A stretch of DNA of 64,000 nucleotides from Dugong dugon (GCA_030035585.1 CM057476.1:25032501-25096500); one strand, 5' to 3'. Numbered from the stretch's first letter, positions 1-11,110 are shown. A program made the numbers and translations. The notes: a model not told the origin generated them from the letters alone.

Positions 1-1262
1 GCATAGATGAGTGAGCACCTCCAGCACTACATCTGTTTGCTGAAACATCGAAATTAGTATTCCGTCAATTCCTGGAGCTTTGTTTTCCACCAATGCCTTC
101 AGTGCAGCTTGGACTTCTTCCTTCAGTACCATCAGTTCTTGATCATATGATCTTGAAAAGGTTGAACATTGACCAATTCTTTTTGGTAAAGCGACTGTGT
201 ATTCCTTCCATCTTTTTTTTTAATGTTTCCTGCGTTTTTAATATTTTCCCCGTAGAATCCTTCAATATTGTAACCCAAGGCTTAAATATTTTCTTCAGTT
301 CCTGCAGCTTGAGAAATGCCAAGTGTGTTCTTCCCTTTTGGCTTTCTATCTCCAGGTCTTTGCACATTTCATTATAATACTTTGCTTTGTGTTCTCGAGC
401 AGCCCTTTGAAATCTTCTGTTCAGCTCTTTTACGTCATCATTTTTTCCTTTCTCATTAGCTACTCTACATTCAAGAGTAACTTTCAGAGTCTCTTCTGAC
501 ATCCATTTTGGTCTCTTCTTTCTTTCCTGTCCTTTTAATGACCTATTGCTTTCTTCATGTATGGTGTCTTTGATGTCATTCCACAACTTGTTTGGTCTTT
601 GGTCATAAGTGTTCAATGCATCAAATCTATTCTTGAGATGGTTTCTAAATTCAGGTAGGATATACTGAAGGTCATACTTTGGCTCTTGTGGACTTGTTCT
701 AATTTTCTTCAACTTGAACTTGCATGGGAGCAATTGATGGTTTGTTCGACAGTCAGCCACCGGCCTTGTTCTGACTGATGACATTGAGCTTTTCCATCAT
801 CTCTTTCCATGGGTGTAGTTGATTTGATTTCTGTGTATTCCATCTATTGAGGTCCAAGTGTATAGTCACCGTTTATGTTGTGAAAAAAGGTATTTGCAAT
901 GAAGAAGTCGTTAGTCTTGCAAAATTCTATCATGCGATCTCCAGCATCGTTTCTATCACCAAGGCCATATTTTCCAACTACCAATCCTTCTTTGTTTCCA
1001 GCTTTTGTATTCCAGTGGCCAGTAATTATCAAAGCATCTTGATTGCATGTTTGATCAATTTCAGACTGCAGAAGTTAGTAAAAATCTTCAATTTCTTTAT
1101 CTTTGGCCTTAGTGGTTGGTGAATAAATTTGAATAACACTTATATTAAACTGGTCTTCCTTGAAGGCGTGTGGATATTATCCTATCACTGACAGTGCTGT
1201 ACTTCAGGATGGATCTTGAAACTGTCGTTTTGATGATGAACGCAAAGCTATTCCTCTTCAAT
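1..1262 (-). mobile_element. RTE (BovB-type) LINE, 5'-truncated, cut by window edge
   Basis: Read on the minus strand this is a non-LTR retrotransposon of the RTE/BovB clade. From about 1260 downward it encodes the end of an APE-type endonuclease, then the linker before the reverse transcriptase; the RT itself lies beyond position 1. The order matches the copies at 33549 and 58497, which carry the following RT part. The last bases before the edge read like the segment before the RT palm (the Q-Q-T-D stretch followed by L-T-H-L-C). The element starts next to an LTR fragment at about 1265 and lacks the 5' part of the endonuclease. It is a dead copy. BovB-like RTEs are known from Afrotheria as well as ruminants and squamates; which subfamily this is cannot be told by eye. 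Confidence 0.85.
143..1262 (-). pseudogene. RTE endonuclease C-terminus and linker (pseudogene)
   Basis: Two open segments carry the similarity. The one at 844-1032 contains the APE endonuclease block that in active elements reads G-D-[WF]-N; here it reads TGHWN, so the conserved Asp is His. The one at 143-784 opens at the block that in active elements ends in the catalytic S/T-D-H triad; here it reads TNHQLL, so Asp is Asn. It then continues through a lysine-rich linker (K-Y-Y-N-E-M-C-K-D-L-E-I-E) typical of RTE ORF2-like proteins. The two segments are in different frames and separated by stops. With two metal-binding residues lost and the frame broken, no endonuclease function is expected. 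The motifs are seen in the sequence; the roles come from the APE endonuclease family. Confidence 0.8.
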
Positions 1263-1264
1263 TG

Positions 1265-1590
1265 AAGCGGAGCTTCCATAACCCAAAGAGGGCCTGTCAC
1301 TCTCCTTTCCCTAGCCAGGAAGCTCTTGGAGCCTCCATGTTCAAAGCCTTTATTGCCCTTCCCTGAATCATTATGCAGTCATCAATGGCTATGCATTGCA
1401 TATGCATGATCATGTCTCCTGAGGTTAGTTGATATCGGGCTACCAGATGGTCTTTCTGCTCTGGGCAGCCCCTACTTGTTAGCACAAATCCTCAGATGTG
1501 GTCTGGAGGTTTTAGATAATAAAGACACCTCAATTCCTCAGGAAATTCCAAGGGTTATCTCTCAGGAACCAAGGACAAAAGCCAAATAGT
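1265..1590 (-). mobile_element. LTR family A fragment
   Basis: This piece aligns by eye with the copies at 4308-5590 and 20322-21111: shared blocks include the GGAAGCTC/GAGCTTCC motif, TATGCATGAT, ACCAGATG, CAGCCCC and the AGGAACCAAGG end. The family reads as an ERV LTR in minus orientation, since the fuller copies contain AATAAA on the minus strand. Only the part upstream of the polyadenylation signal is present here. I do not assign a Repbase name. It abuts the truncated RTE at 1262. Confidence 0.55.
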
Positions 1591-1644
1591 TTGTTTTTGT
1601 TTTTCTTTCTTTCTTTTTTAATTTTTGGTAGGGTAATTTATTAA

Positions 1645-1853
1645 AAACCAAAACCAAACCTATTGCCATTGTGTCAGTTCTGACTCACAGCCACCCTATA
1701 GGACAAAGTAGAACTGCCCCAGAGGGTTTCCAAGGCTGTAACGTTTACAGAAGCAGACTGTTACATCTTTCTCCTGCAGAGCGGCTGGTAGGTTCAAACC
1801 ACCAACCTTTCAGTTAGTGGATGAGTGCTTAACCACTGTGCTGCTGGGGCTCA
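1645..1853 (-). mobile_element. AfroSINE
   Basis: Full-length minus-strand copy. The tail (AACCAAACCTATTGCC at the left) and the tRNA-derived head (GGGCTC at the right) are both present, with the internal pol III B-box region seen as the reverse of GGTTCAAACC near 1795. A T-rich stretch at 1593-1630 lies on the tail side and is probably its degenerate poly(A). Confidence 0.9.
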
Positions 1854-1908
1854 TTAGATGATTCAGTGCCGCATAATAAATTTTTAACAAAATCTAGTTA
1901 AACTTTTG

Positions 1909-2113
1909 GGGGAGCCCTGGTAGATCAATGGTTAAGCACTCAGCTGCTAACCAAATGGTGGCAGTTCAAACCCATCAGTGATTCCACAGGAGAAATGACC
2001 TGGCAATCTGCTTCTGTAAAGATTACGGCCTAGGAAACCCTATGTGGCAGTTCTATTTTGTCGAATAGAGTCGTTATGAGTCAGAATTGACTTGATAGCA
2101 CACAAGAACAAAA
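1909..2113 (+). mobile_element. AfroSINE
   Basis: Plus-strand copy starting GGGAGCCCTGGTAG, with the A-box-like AATGGTTAAG, B-box-like CAGTTCAAACCC and a 3' end GACTTGATAGCACACAAGAAC. It lies about 55 bp from the opposite-strand copy at 1645-1853, so the pair could fold back. Confidence 0.9.
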
Positions 2114-2119
2114 AGTTAT

Positions 2120-2500
2120 AACTTTTAGAAAAAAACATTAAAAGTTCTAGAAAAAATATAAAATGCTAAAATTGGTACAAGAAAAAAGAGAAAACTTAAA
2201 CCAATGACCATTAAACTAAAATAGTCACCACAACCACTTACCCTTACCAAACTCTCCAAAGAATCACAGGCCCAGATGGTTTTACAAATGTTTTACCAAA
2301 TTTTTAGGAACTAGATAATTCCTATCCTTTCAAATTGTTTAAGAAAATATAAAAATAAGAAAAGATGTCCAAATTATTTCATTATGCTATTCTTAATTCT
2401 AAAACCAAAAAAGAGAGTACAAGAAAGGAAAATAATCAGCCCATTTTATTTATGAACCTAGACATAAAAATCCTAAATAAAATATTGGTCAATTAAATCT
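2120..2500 (+). mobile_element. Old L1 ORF2 fragment
   Basis: A degraded piece of L1 ORF2 around the finger region of the reverse transcriptase: the block GGCCCAGATGGTTTTACA corresponds to the G-P-D-G-F-T motif and is followed by CCTAGACATAAAAATCCTAAATAAAATATTGG, the I-L-N-K-I-L-A-like stretch, in broken frames. Too short and mutated to place in a subfamily. Confidence 0.65.
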
Positions 2501-2509
2501 TTTTTCTTT

Positions 2510-4300
2510 TTTTTTTTAAACTAAGAAAATACAGATTGAAAGTGGATCTATCTGTTAGCAACTGGGGCATGTTAATCTTTGTTGATGTAAACATAACTGG
2601 CATTTCTAAGGAGTTAGAGCTATGGTCCTAAGCGGGTATCTATGAACACATTCATATATGGAAAATCTACAAGACTATGGACAGCCTTCCTACCCTGAGA
2701 GCTAAAGTGGCTGAATTTCATGGTTTAGACTGCAATTATACAAGAAGCACAATCTATTATACTCCCATTATAGGGACAAAGAAATATGTATGTCAATGTA
2801 AAGGAAATTCCAAGCAGTTCTAGCATTTCTTAAGAAATAATACAAGAACTATACTATTATTGTTTAAGTAAAATTTTAATTTAGTACAACAATCTACAGA
2901 TTAAATCTAAGTATGAAAGGTTAATGTAGCATTATGGAAGGATTTATGAGCACACTAGAGTGCAGTCCCTATTACCTTAGGAAATAGAATTTATGTTCTC
3001 TGTTAATGCTAAAGAATTTGCATACCCAATTGTGGATTATATATTTTATTGGATGCTTCCGTGAAGGGGAGAGATGCCCTTAATGAAGATATGATTATGT
3101 GCATGAGGGACCTCAATTGATAACTAATATAAAAGACAGGTACAGAGAAAACTGTTTTTAGCTACTGCAGCTACTTTTTTAATATTAGGATTGTAATGCT
3201 TTACTTGTAGTCGCCTTGTTTTCATTGTTTTTAACCTCAGATGTTTTGGACAGGAACCTCAGCTCAGTACTTTATTCAATTTTAAGCTTTTCTTCAACTT
3301 TCCCAATGAGTATGTATGCTTACAGCCTCTAATAACACTAAATAATGGCAAACAGCAGGGAACTGACAGGCTAATGCTGCATCCACTCCAGCAAATACGG
3401 CCACAACATCTGGATCCAAATACATTAATGGACATGTTGGCATTAAGGGAACATTTTGCCTTGCAAATGAATATGCATCCAATCTCAAGATATTTATTAA
3501 ATTTGTAGCAACTGTGCATTTGGGCTTCAGGGAACAATAGTTAACTATACAAATATTCTCAATATATTTATATTAAATAAAAAGTTTTAAAATTCTAAAA
3601 TAACTTTAAATCTCAGAATCAGAACTCAGAGTCTACCCTTTAGTTAACTGAGACAGGTAAATGAATTGTAATTCTGATCTGCCTGGCAGAATTTGCCAAA
3701 AGTTCTTATTTTTCTCCCCTGTATACAGAGCTTTCTGATACATAGTCATTTTCTTATTGAACCAAAAATGCAAAAGTAAAATAAAATTGATACAAAATTT
3801 AAGGGAAAAAAAGGCAGTTCCTGTCCTCAAAAGTCATTCATTCCACAAATATCTGCTGAGGGTTTATGTTATGCTACATAGAACATTTCCAAAAAAAAAT
3901 AAGCTGAAAGTTAAAATAGGTGTTTAAAAGTCAATAAAATAAAACTTCTGCATGCCACTTACTTAGCTGTCATTTTTTCCTGTATTACACATAATTCAAC
4001 AGCTTGATTAATTGAAATGACAATCATTGTGCCCCTCCTAAGAACTGCGTGGCCCCAGCCCTGAGGACAGAGATAGTACATTACGGGGTCATGTTTTATA
4101 CCACAGGAAGCTACTCTCTCCTGGTAGACAAGAGCAAGGCAAAGGCAGCAGGAGGCTGGTCCTGCAGGTAGTTAAGTACCTTAGGAGAAGGCCTTGTGGG
4201 CTGGGCCAATCAGGTTTCTTTTCTCACAAATTTGATCTAGGAAATATGGACAAGATCAGATCTTTTCACTTAGAGCTAAAGCCAAAAGGTAATGATGTAA
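2510..4300. other. Unassigned stretch
   Basis: No repeat or gene recognised with confidence. Two overlapping minus-strand frames at 3259-3537 and 3294-3488 are open for 92 and 64 codons, but neither has a family signature, splice context or codon pattern that I can defend. Around 3828-3890 the string ATTCATTCCACAAATATCTGCTGAGGG resembles the conserved core of old MIR/L2-type repeats. AT-rich otherwise. Confidence 0.4.
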
Positions 4301-4376
4301 AAAGGGGTCAGTGGTGCATGGTAAGGATCAGCATGAATCTAATCCCCAAAATGTGAAAGTGATCCAGTCCTCACAT

Positions 4377-4698
4377 TGTCGCAGCAGCGACGGTTGTCAG
4401 GGCGGCGGAGACAATAACCAATGCCACAACTCTTACAGAGAAGTGGGGCCAGGAGGGTCACTCAGAGGAGTCGACCCTTGGCTTCAGTCCCAGGAGTTTA
4501 TTTATAGTCAATACCGCAAGCAGTGAAGCAAATAACAGAACAATGGGCTTTGGGTGAATAAATAAGTTTCAGGCAAGGGAGAAGGAATTCAGGTAAACAA
4601 GCCAATCAGTAACGGGTTTAGAAAAACAAGTTGTGACAAGTCTCAACATGTTGTGTAGCATAGAGGCCTTTATACATCCATATTTTAATGGCACATAT
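4377..4698 (-). mobile_element. Solo LTR of another ERV family (class II-like)
   Basis: About 320 bp that interrupts LTR family A. On the minus strand it has the layout of a compact LTR: a promoter-side half, then GACTATAAATAAACTCC (AATAAA polyadenylation signal), then a GC-rich R/U5-like end with the CCGCCGCCCTGACAACC block. The family A sequence resumes directly after it, so the insertion is clear. Flanks read CCTCACAT (4369-4376) and CCCCACAT (4699-4706), a possible target duplication with one mismatch. The class II (ERVK-like) suggestion rests only on length and layout. No internal genes. Confidence 0.6.
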
Positions 4699-5041
4699 CC
4701 CCACATCACATTCCTACTTCTCCATTCTCATCGCCAGCTGCCCCTGTGGCACTCTTTCTGACCCTAGCCACCTGGTCCTAGGTCAGAACTCACAAGTTAA
4801 AAGGGTACCATCATTCAGACTGCCAAACAGGCAGATGCTAGCTGCACATTGGGGGAGTCCACACACCACCCCAACCTTCTGACCTGCTGGACACAAATTC
4901 AGGGCTGGTTTCCCACTACCCCTTCAAAATGCCAGCCACAAGCTCAGGAGTCCACATGATACCCTTACCTTCTGATCTGCTGGCTCCTACTACCATTTTG
5001 GGCCAGAACAACTCACAGAATTCATGGAGAGTATACCATAC

Positions 5042-5223
5042 CTAGGAAACCTAGGTAACCCTGGTGGCATAGTGATTAAGAGCTACAGCTACTAACCAAA
5101 AGGTCAGCAGTTCAAATCCACCAGGCACTCCTTGGAAACTTACGGGGTAGTTCTACTCTATCCTATAGGGTCACTATGAGTTGGAATTGACTCACTGACA
5201 ATAAGTTTGGTTTAGTTTTTTTT
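5042..5223 (+). mobile_element. AfroSINE
   Basis: Plus-strand copy with the head AACCCTGGTGGCATAGTG and the tail TTGACTCACTGACAATAAG. It is bounded by TATACCATAC (5032-5041) and TATACCGTAC (5224-5233), a 10-bp target duplication with one difference. It sits inside LTR family A. Confidence 0.9.
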
Positions 5224-5590
5224 TATACCGTACTTATGACTACAGATTTATTATAGCCAAAAAAGAAACAAAGGAAGAGAACCATAGTACGAGGTCTGGG
5301 GGTGGGTGCCCAAAGCAGAGTTTCCATGTCCTAAGGGACTCACTACTCTCCTGAAAGCAGATGTTCCTGCCAACCAGGAAGCTCCCTGAGTCTTACAGTT
5401 CAGGGCTTTTATTGGCCAGTCCTGCTAGTTGATAATGGCCTCCCAGGTGAGTCTTTTCTGGGCTGGCCAGCCCCTACTTGCCAGCACCAAGTCTTAGATG
5501 TGGCCTGGAAGTCCCAGATCAAGACACCCCAATTACTTCAAGGGTTATTTCTCCAGAGCTATGAACAAAGGCCACCTTACTTGGGGTAAA

Positions 5591-6705
5591 ACTAGGTCCT
5601 TTACCCTACTAGTGGGGTCAGGCTGGCTATGTGCAGGCTGAAGTTACAGAAGTACAAACTTTATGAGTAAGCAGAGGAAACTAGCAGTAGAGAAAGGAGA
5701 AAACAGATGCAAAGATCCCTGCAAGAGACAAAAAAAATTCCTATCCCAGCTGCAGTTCCAGGCCACTCTACATTTGCAAGTGCAGTTACTTCCACTGGGG
5801 CTAACTTAAGTGGACTCTCTTTTTTGCAATTTAATAGCCCTAATTACGGATGTTTGGACCCATGGCATATTACAAGCAAGTCAGGAATGAGGCAGGGAGG
5901 AAGGCTCTAAGGTCAGGCCAACTGAAGACAGAAATGACAGCAAAGGAAGAAGAGCTATATATGGAAAATAAGACAACACACTGAGGCCTTTACTGGCATG
6001 AAGATCACTACAATATCACTCTGTAGATGGAGAGACTTTAGCATAAAATAAATAATAGAATCAATCAGAAGAGAAATCCCATGTTCCTTCTTACCACCCA
6101 CTCTTTGCCTTCCCTCCTGTTATTGTAAGCAGAGTCATCAGGACCTCTCTGCAGCCAACACCTCCACTTGCGCAGACCCCATTTTCACTTGATTACTGAA
6201 GGACAGTGTCCTACACTGTCATTTTTTTCTCTCTGATGAATCATTCCTATCAGCACATAAACATGCTATAATCTCTGCAACTTAACCCCAGATCCCCTTC
6301 CAGCTAACACTCCATTTCTCCGCTCTCTTTTCAAAACAAAGCTCCAGACTTGTCTATGCTTGGTATCTTCAACTCTACTCTTCCCCTTCTCTCTTCAGCC
6401 GCCTCTTCAAATCAAGTTTTTGCCCCCAACACAAACTACATCCACCTTGCAAAATACAGCAGTCAATTCTTAGTCCTGTGTGATGTAGTACAAAGGACAT
6501 AGCATCACCTACAAGACAGTCTTGAAAAGAATTTAATCCACATCTAAGTAAACTTTTAGGTATATAGGACTTCCAATTCACTGTAAATACAGGGATTATT
6601 AGAATGGGTTACACAACACCATGAGGAAACAGTGAGACAAATCCAGAAGGTGACAGACTCCTCACTCTCCCATAATGCTTTTCAATAGAACTTTCTACAA
6701 TGATG
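5591..6705. other. Unassigned stretch
   Basis: No gene recognised. The part at 6200-6500 (GCACATAAACATGC ... AACTCTACTCTTCCCCTTCTC ... CGCCTCTTCAAATC) resembles a widespread old eutherian repeat rich in short pyrimidine blocks, but I cannot name the family. The open frames at 5707-5910 (plus) and 6375-6581 (minus) show no family signature. Confidence 0.4.
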
Positions 6706-6710
6706 AAAAT

Positions 6711-6865
6711 CTGTGCCATCCAATGTGGCAGCCACAAGCCACAAGTGGCTACTGAGCAAATGAAATGTGGTTAGAGTGACTAAGGAACTGAAATTTTAAC
6801 TTAATTTTAATGTATTTAAATGTACATAGCCACATGTGCCTAATGACTACTGTACTGAACAGTGT
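6711..6865. mobile_element. hAT-Charlie-like miniature element
   Basis: Contains the paired blocks GCCACAAGTGGCTACTGAGC and AGCCACATGTGCC, with TGAAATGTGGTTAGAGTGAC and GGAACTGAAATTTTAA between them, the pattern of the nonautonomous Charlie-type MER repeats common to placental mammals. The ends GTGCCATCCAATGTGGCAGCC and GACTACTGTACTGAACAG are imperfect inverted repeats. The exact MER name is uncertain. Confidence 0.65.
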
Positions 6866-6929
6866 AACAGGACTACTGGTCTGGTCTCTTAAACAAGTCA
6901 ATATCATGAAAAAAGAAATTTAAGTAAGA

Positions 6930-7770
6930 GATAGAATAATGAAATGTAAATGCAATTATATTTCTATATACTAGAAACAAACACTAGAAAAATAAAATTA
7001 AGACATTCTGTTTATTGTAACATCAATAAGCATATAATAATTGATTAAAACAGAAAGTATAAGTGAACTGTATACTTAAAATGGGTGCAATTCATAATGG
7101 GTAGATTATACCTCGATATAGTTGATGAAGAATATAAAATACTCAGAAATAAATTTAACAAAAGACATGCAAGACTTCTTTATTGAAACTAGAAAACACT
7201 GCTGAGAAAAATTAAACAATCCATAAATAAATGGAAAGATAGACATGTTCATGGATAGAACACTCAATATTGTTAAATTCCTAATTCTGCCAAAATAGAT
7301 CTATAGATTCTTCAGAATTGCAATCAAAATCTTAACCAAAAAACCTTAGAAAGCTTTTTAGTAGACATGACAAGTTAAATATAAATTTATTTGGAAACAG
7401 AAAGGATCTAAAATAGTCAAAACAAACTTGAAAAAGAAGAACAAAGTTGATTTCAAAAGCTCCTTAATGTTACAGTAATTAAGACTATATGGTTCTGCCA
7501 TATAGACAAATAGATCAATGAACACATTAGAGTCAAGAAATAGACCCAGATATATATGGTCAACTGATTTTCAATAAAGGGCAACAAGGTAATTCAATGG
7601 AGGAAAGGATAGTATTTTCAACAAATAGTTTTAAAATAACTAGATACCACTTAGGGAAAAAAAAAAAAACCTAGACTTTATCTCAAAGCATACTAAAAAA
7701 TTAGTTCAAGATGGACCATAAACCCAGATGTAAAAGCTGAAACTATAAAGCTTCTACAAGAAAATACAGG
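6930..7770 (+). mobile_element. Old L1 ORF2 3' fragment
   Basis: Degraded ORF2 from the thumb/C-terminal part: the block TAAATGGAAAGATAGACATGTTCATGGATAG (7231) is the usual L1 D-M-F-M-D/R region, and the W-K-Q-K-G-S-K-like and P-D-I-Y-G-Q-L-I-F-N-like segments follow up to about 7590, with many stops. At about 7060-7135 a block resembling an L1 3'UTR end (AACTGTATACTTAAAATGGGTGCAATTC ... AGATTATACCTCGATATA) interrupts it. It ends where the next L1 5' end begins, and may be the same old insertion as the 3'UTR at 20160-21240. Confidence 0.7.
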
Positions 7771-8129
7771 ACAGAGACTGAGCCAACATGGCACTATAGA
7801 CAGAAGCACCATGCCTCTGCAGCAAAGACCCAAAAAAATAAGTAAAACAGATACAAACGTCAATCCTGGAAGTCTAAGCATCAAATGAAGGAATAAAGAA
7901 CTCGATCAAGCAATGACTGGAATAAGACACTGACAAGAGAACAGGGAATAAGGAGAGCTATGCAGTGGAGGTCATTACCAGGTAATGTGGCACAGATTCA
8001 CCACCAAGGAACACAGACAGGGAGTACAGGAAGGCAACTTAATGGACATCCCAACAGGAGACAGGGCACCTAGTAACCAGGGATACATGCTTTCCCATCC
8101 CCTACCCTTCTTCCCTCTAAACAGCCTCT

Positions 8130-9760
8130 GCCGCTTTCCAATGGGCCATGGTCACTCAGCCATGTGTCAGCCCAGAGTCTACCAGCTGGTCCCTTCAGCA
8201 CCATTTTTTTGTTGTTGTTGTTTGTTTTTTGTTTTTTTGGCTTTTTGTTGTTGTTGTTGTTGCTTCTCTCTCTTCCTTCCTTCCTTTCCCTTCTCCTACT
8301 CAGCTAGCTCCGTGTGCCATCCCCTCTTTTTCTTGATGGGTTGTGCCACATCACTCAGCTAGAGAGCCACCGGCACACGGTTCCCCTGGTTCTGCACCAC
8401 CCTGCCAGCAGGCTCCCTCAGCACCATTTTTTTATTTTACTATTATTTTCTCTGGTTTCTTCTCTCGCTCTTCCTTCCTTCCTTTCCTTTCTCCCACCTG
8501 CCTAGCCCCATGTGACATCCCCACCCCTTCTTGGCAGGCTGTGCCACACTGCCCTGCTAGGGAGCCACTGGCACACAGCCTCCCCAGGTCTGTGCTACAA
8601 CCCTCCAGCAGGCTCCCTCAGAACCTTTTTTTTTTTTCCTTTCCATTTTCTTCTCTCTCTTTCCCTGCCTTCCTTTCATTTTTTCCAGCCCACCTAGCCC
8701 TGTGAGCTGCCCCTGCCCCTTCTCAACAGGCGATGTTGCATCACTTGGCTATAGAGCCACTGGCACACAGGCCTGTCTGGTTTTGGGCCACCCCCAATGG
8801 CTGGTTCTCTCTGCACCATATTTTTTTCTTTGTTGTTTTTTCTCCTTTCTCTTTGCTTCTCTCTCCATCCCTGCCTTCCTTTCCTTTCTCCCACCCACCT
8901 GCCCCCATGTGCCCTCCCCACCCCTTCTCAATGGGCCTTGCTGCACCACTTGGCTGGTGGGCCCTGGCACACAGCATCCCTGAGTCTGTGCTACCTCCAC
9001 CAATTGGCTGGCTCAGTGCCATATTTTTGGGTTTGTTTGCATTGTTCCTTTTTTTTCTCTTTCTTCTCTCTCTCTCCTTTCCTTCCTTTCCTATCTCCCA
9101 CCCACCCAGCAATGTGCACCGTCCAACCCCTTCTTGGTGGGCTGTGCTGTAATGCTCATCTGGAGAGCCTCTGGCACACAGCCTCCCTGACTATGCACCA
9201 TCCCCACAGGCTGGCTCCCTCAATGCCATATTTTTTATTTTTCTTTATCTTTCCCCTTCTCCCTTTTCCTTCTCCCTCTCACCTAGGCCCTGTGCTGCCT
9301 ATGTCCCTTCCTGACAGGCTATGCTATGCTGCCTACAAGAGAGACACAGCTTGCCACCACCCCAATTCTGCCCCAGCCACAATGGCCAGCTCCCACACAA
9401 CCCCATTTAATTTTGTTGTTGTTATTTTTTATTTTGCTTGTTGGTTTCTTCTCTCTCTTTCCCTGCTCCCACCCACCTAGCCCCATGCACCACCCATGAC
9501 CCTTCTCAATGGGCCAAGCCACATTGCTTGGTTATATAGCCACCAGCACACGGCCTCACTGGGTCTGCAATGCCCCCACCCACCAAATCCTACCATCTCA
9601 CCATTTTATTTAACTTTTTTCTTTTTTCCTTTTTCTTTTTGTTTTGCTTTTCTATGCTTTTGTTTCTCCTTTCTCTTCTTTCACTCACCCACTTAACTCT
9701 GCACATAACATCCTCTCCCTTCCCTCCTGCCTATCTGCACTGTGCACAGAGTGCTGCACC
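8130..9760 (+). repeat. ~200-bp tandem repeats in L1 no. 1 5'UTR
   Basis: About eight diverged units. The anchor CAGCACCATTTTTT or its variants recurs near 8198, 8418, 8619, 8808, 9012, 9222, 9397 and 9595, a spacing of 177-220 bp. Each unit has a T-rich tract, a TTCTCTCTCTTCCTTCCTTCC pyrimidine tract, a CCCACCCACCTAGCCC block and a CTGGCACACAGCCT block. By analogy with monomeric L1 promoters in mouse these units may carry promoter activity; that is inference. The strong strand bias makes long spurious open frames on both strands here. Confidence 0.85.
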
Positions 9761-10068
9761 CATGAGCAGCACCTACACAGTCCCCTGAACACCGCCCTGC
9801 ACCACCCCCCAGCCCTGCCCTGTTGGCCCCAGTTTGTGCCGCAGACTACCCATCCCTGCCCCTCCACCTCTGCTGGGCCTGCCCTGCTGCACCACAGCTG
9901 AGTGACCAGCCCTGCCCACCTGGACAAGGTGATGAGAGTATCATGCCCACAGGCAAGCAAGCAAAAAAAACATGCCCACTGCCTTCCCAGACATAACCAA
10001 ATAAAACAAAAAAAAGGAGGACAAAACAAACAAATCTACAATCAATAAACGAAGAAAATAATTCCTGG

Positions 10069-11110
10069 ATGTCCCAGGGACAGCAGACAATATCAAAACA
10101 TATATTAAAAAAAGAAAGGACAGGATGACTCTAGAAAGCAAACAAAATAAAACACCAGCTGACTTTACAGTAGAAGAAAAGGCACTGGAACTACCTAATA
10201 GGGAATTCAGAACTCTAACATTCAGGGTTCTCCAAGAGATGAAGAAAAATGCACATAAAAATAAGGAAAAGCTAGAAAAAATCATGAAAAAATACAGAAA
10301 ATCAGGGAAAACACAGAAAAAGCAATGGAAGAATTCAGGAAAATAATACAGGGCCAAAATGTCAAAATAAACAACCAGGAATCATACAAAAGCTGCAATT
10401 AGAAATTCAAAAGATAAACAAGAAGATATCAGAAATGGACAGTGCAATACAAGGTTTTAGGAGCACATCTGAAATAATGGAAGACAGATCAGCGAAACTG
10501 GAGACAAATCCTTTGATACCACTTTGTTTGAGGAAATATCAGAGAAAAGAATGAAGAAAAATGAAGAAACCCTGAGAATGATGTGGGATACAATCAAAAG
10601 CAAAAATCTGTGTGTGATCAGAACAGGGAGAGAAAAAGGGAAATAGAGAGAGGATCATTGAAAATTTACTGACAGAAAACTTCCCTAATATCATAAAACA
10701 TGAAAAGTCAACCAACCAAGAAGCTCAACAAACTCCACATAGGATAGACCCCAAAAGAAAATCACCAAGACATATCATAATCACACTTTCTAAAATCAAA
10801 GACAAAGAAAAAATCCTGAGAGCAGCGCGAGAAAAAAAAAAAAAGTCACATACAGAGGAGAAACAATAAGACTAAACTCTCATTACTTGGCAGAAACCAT
10901 GCAGGCAAGAAGGCAATGGGATGACATATGTAAAACTTAACAAACTGCCAACCAAGAATAATATATCCTGAAAAACTCTCCCTCAAATATGATGGCGAAA
11001 TTAGGACATTTCCAGATAAACAGATATTAAGGTAATATGTAAAAACCAAAACAAATTTACAAGAATTATTAAAGGGAGTCTGGTTAGAGAACCAAAAAAA
11101 ATCAGACAAT
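10069..11110 (+). pseudogene. L1 no. 1 ORF1 (pseudogene)
   Basis: ORF1p is the trimeric RNA-binding chaperone of the L1 particle. The likely original start is the ATG at 10069 (M-S-Q-G-Q-Q), because the other two L1s here start M-A-R-R-Q-Q (13952) and M-S-R-R-Q-Q (63334). A TGA stops it at codon 20 (10126-10128), and the reading frame then shifts. The N-terminal acidic block E-E-K-A-L-E-L-P-N-R-E-F (10170) and the lysine-rich coiled-coil part (to 10346) follow. The M-K-K-N-E-E-T-L-R-M-M-W-D-T-I-K block (10552-10600) marks entry to the RRM, and the C-terminal domain follows (I-L-R-A-A-R near 10815). The end is set by analogy with L1 no. 2 and is approximate. Several stops and frame changes; no product expected. 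Confidence 0.8.

Larger units (their letters stand above)
4308..5590 (-). mobile_element. LTR family A, interrupted by another LTR and an AfroSINE
   Basis: Second member of the family also seen at 1265 and 20322. Matching blocks on the plus strand run from GATCAGCATGAATCT (4327) through the ACCCTAGCCACCTGG region (4760), TTCAGACTGCCAAACAGGCAGATGCTAG (4815), the ACTACCCCTTC block (4913), AACTCACAGAA (5010), AGATTTATTATAGC (5243) and CAAGGGTTATT (5558). On the minus strand AGATTTATTATAGC contains AATAAA, hence the orientation. Two later insertions split it: an LTR of another family at 4377-4698 and an AfroSINE at 5042-5223. It is probably a solo LTR; no internal retroviral coding sequence is visible. 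Confidence 0.6.

Noticed and set aside
8797..9480. 227-codon plus-strand open frame (and several overlapping ones on both strands)
   Set aside because: It lies in the tandem pyrimidine-rich 5'UTR units of L1 no. 1; the translation is phenylalanine-, serine- and proline-rich low complexity repeated every ~66 residues, as expected from composition.
8130..9760. Possible CRISPR or satellite array
   Set aside because: Unit length ~200 bp, units diverged, no short identical repeats with unique spacers, and a location inside an L1 5'UTR in a mammalian genome.
9685..10357. Cysteine/tryptophan-rich minus-strand frames of 114 and 138 codons
   Set aside because: Antisense to the end of the L1 no. 1 5'UTR and ORF1; composition effect.
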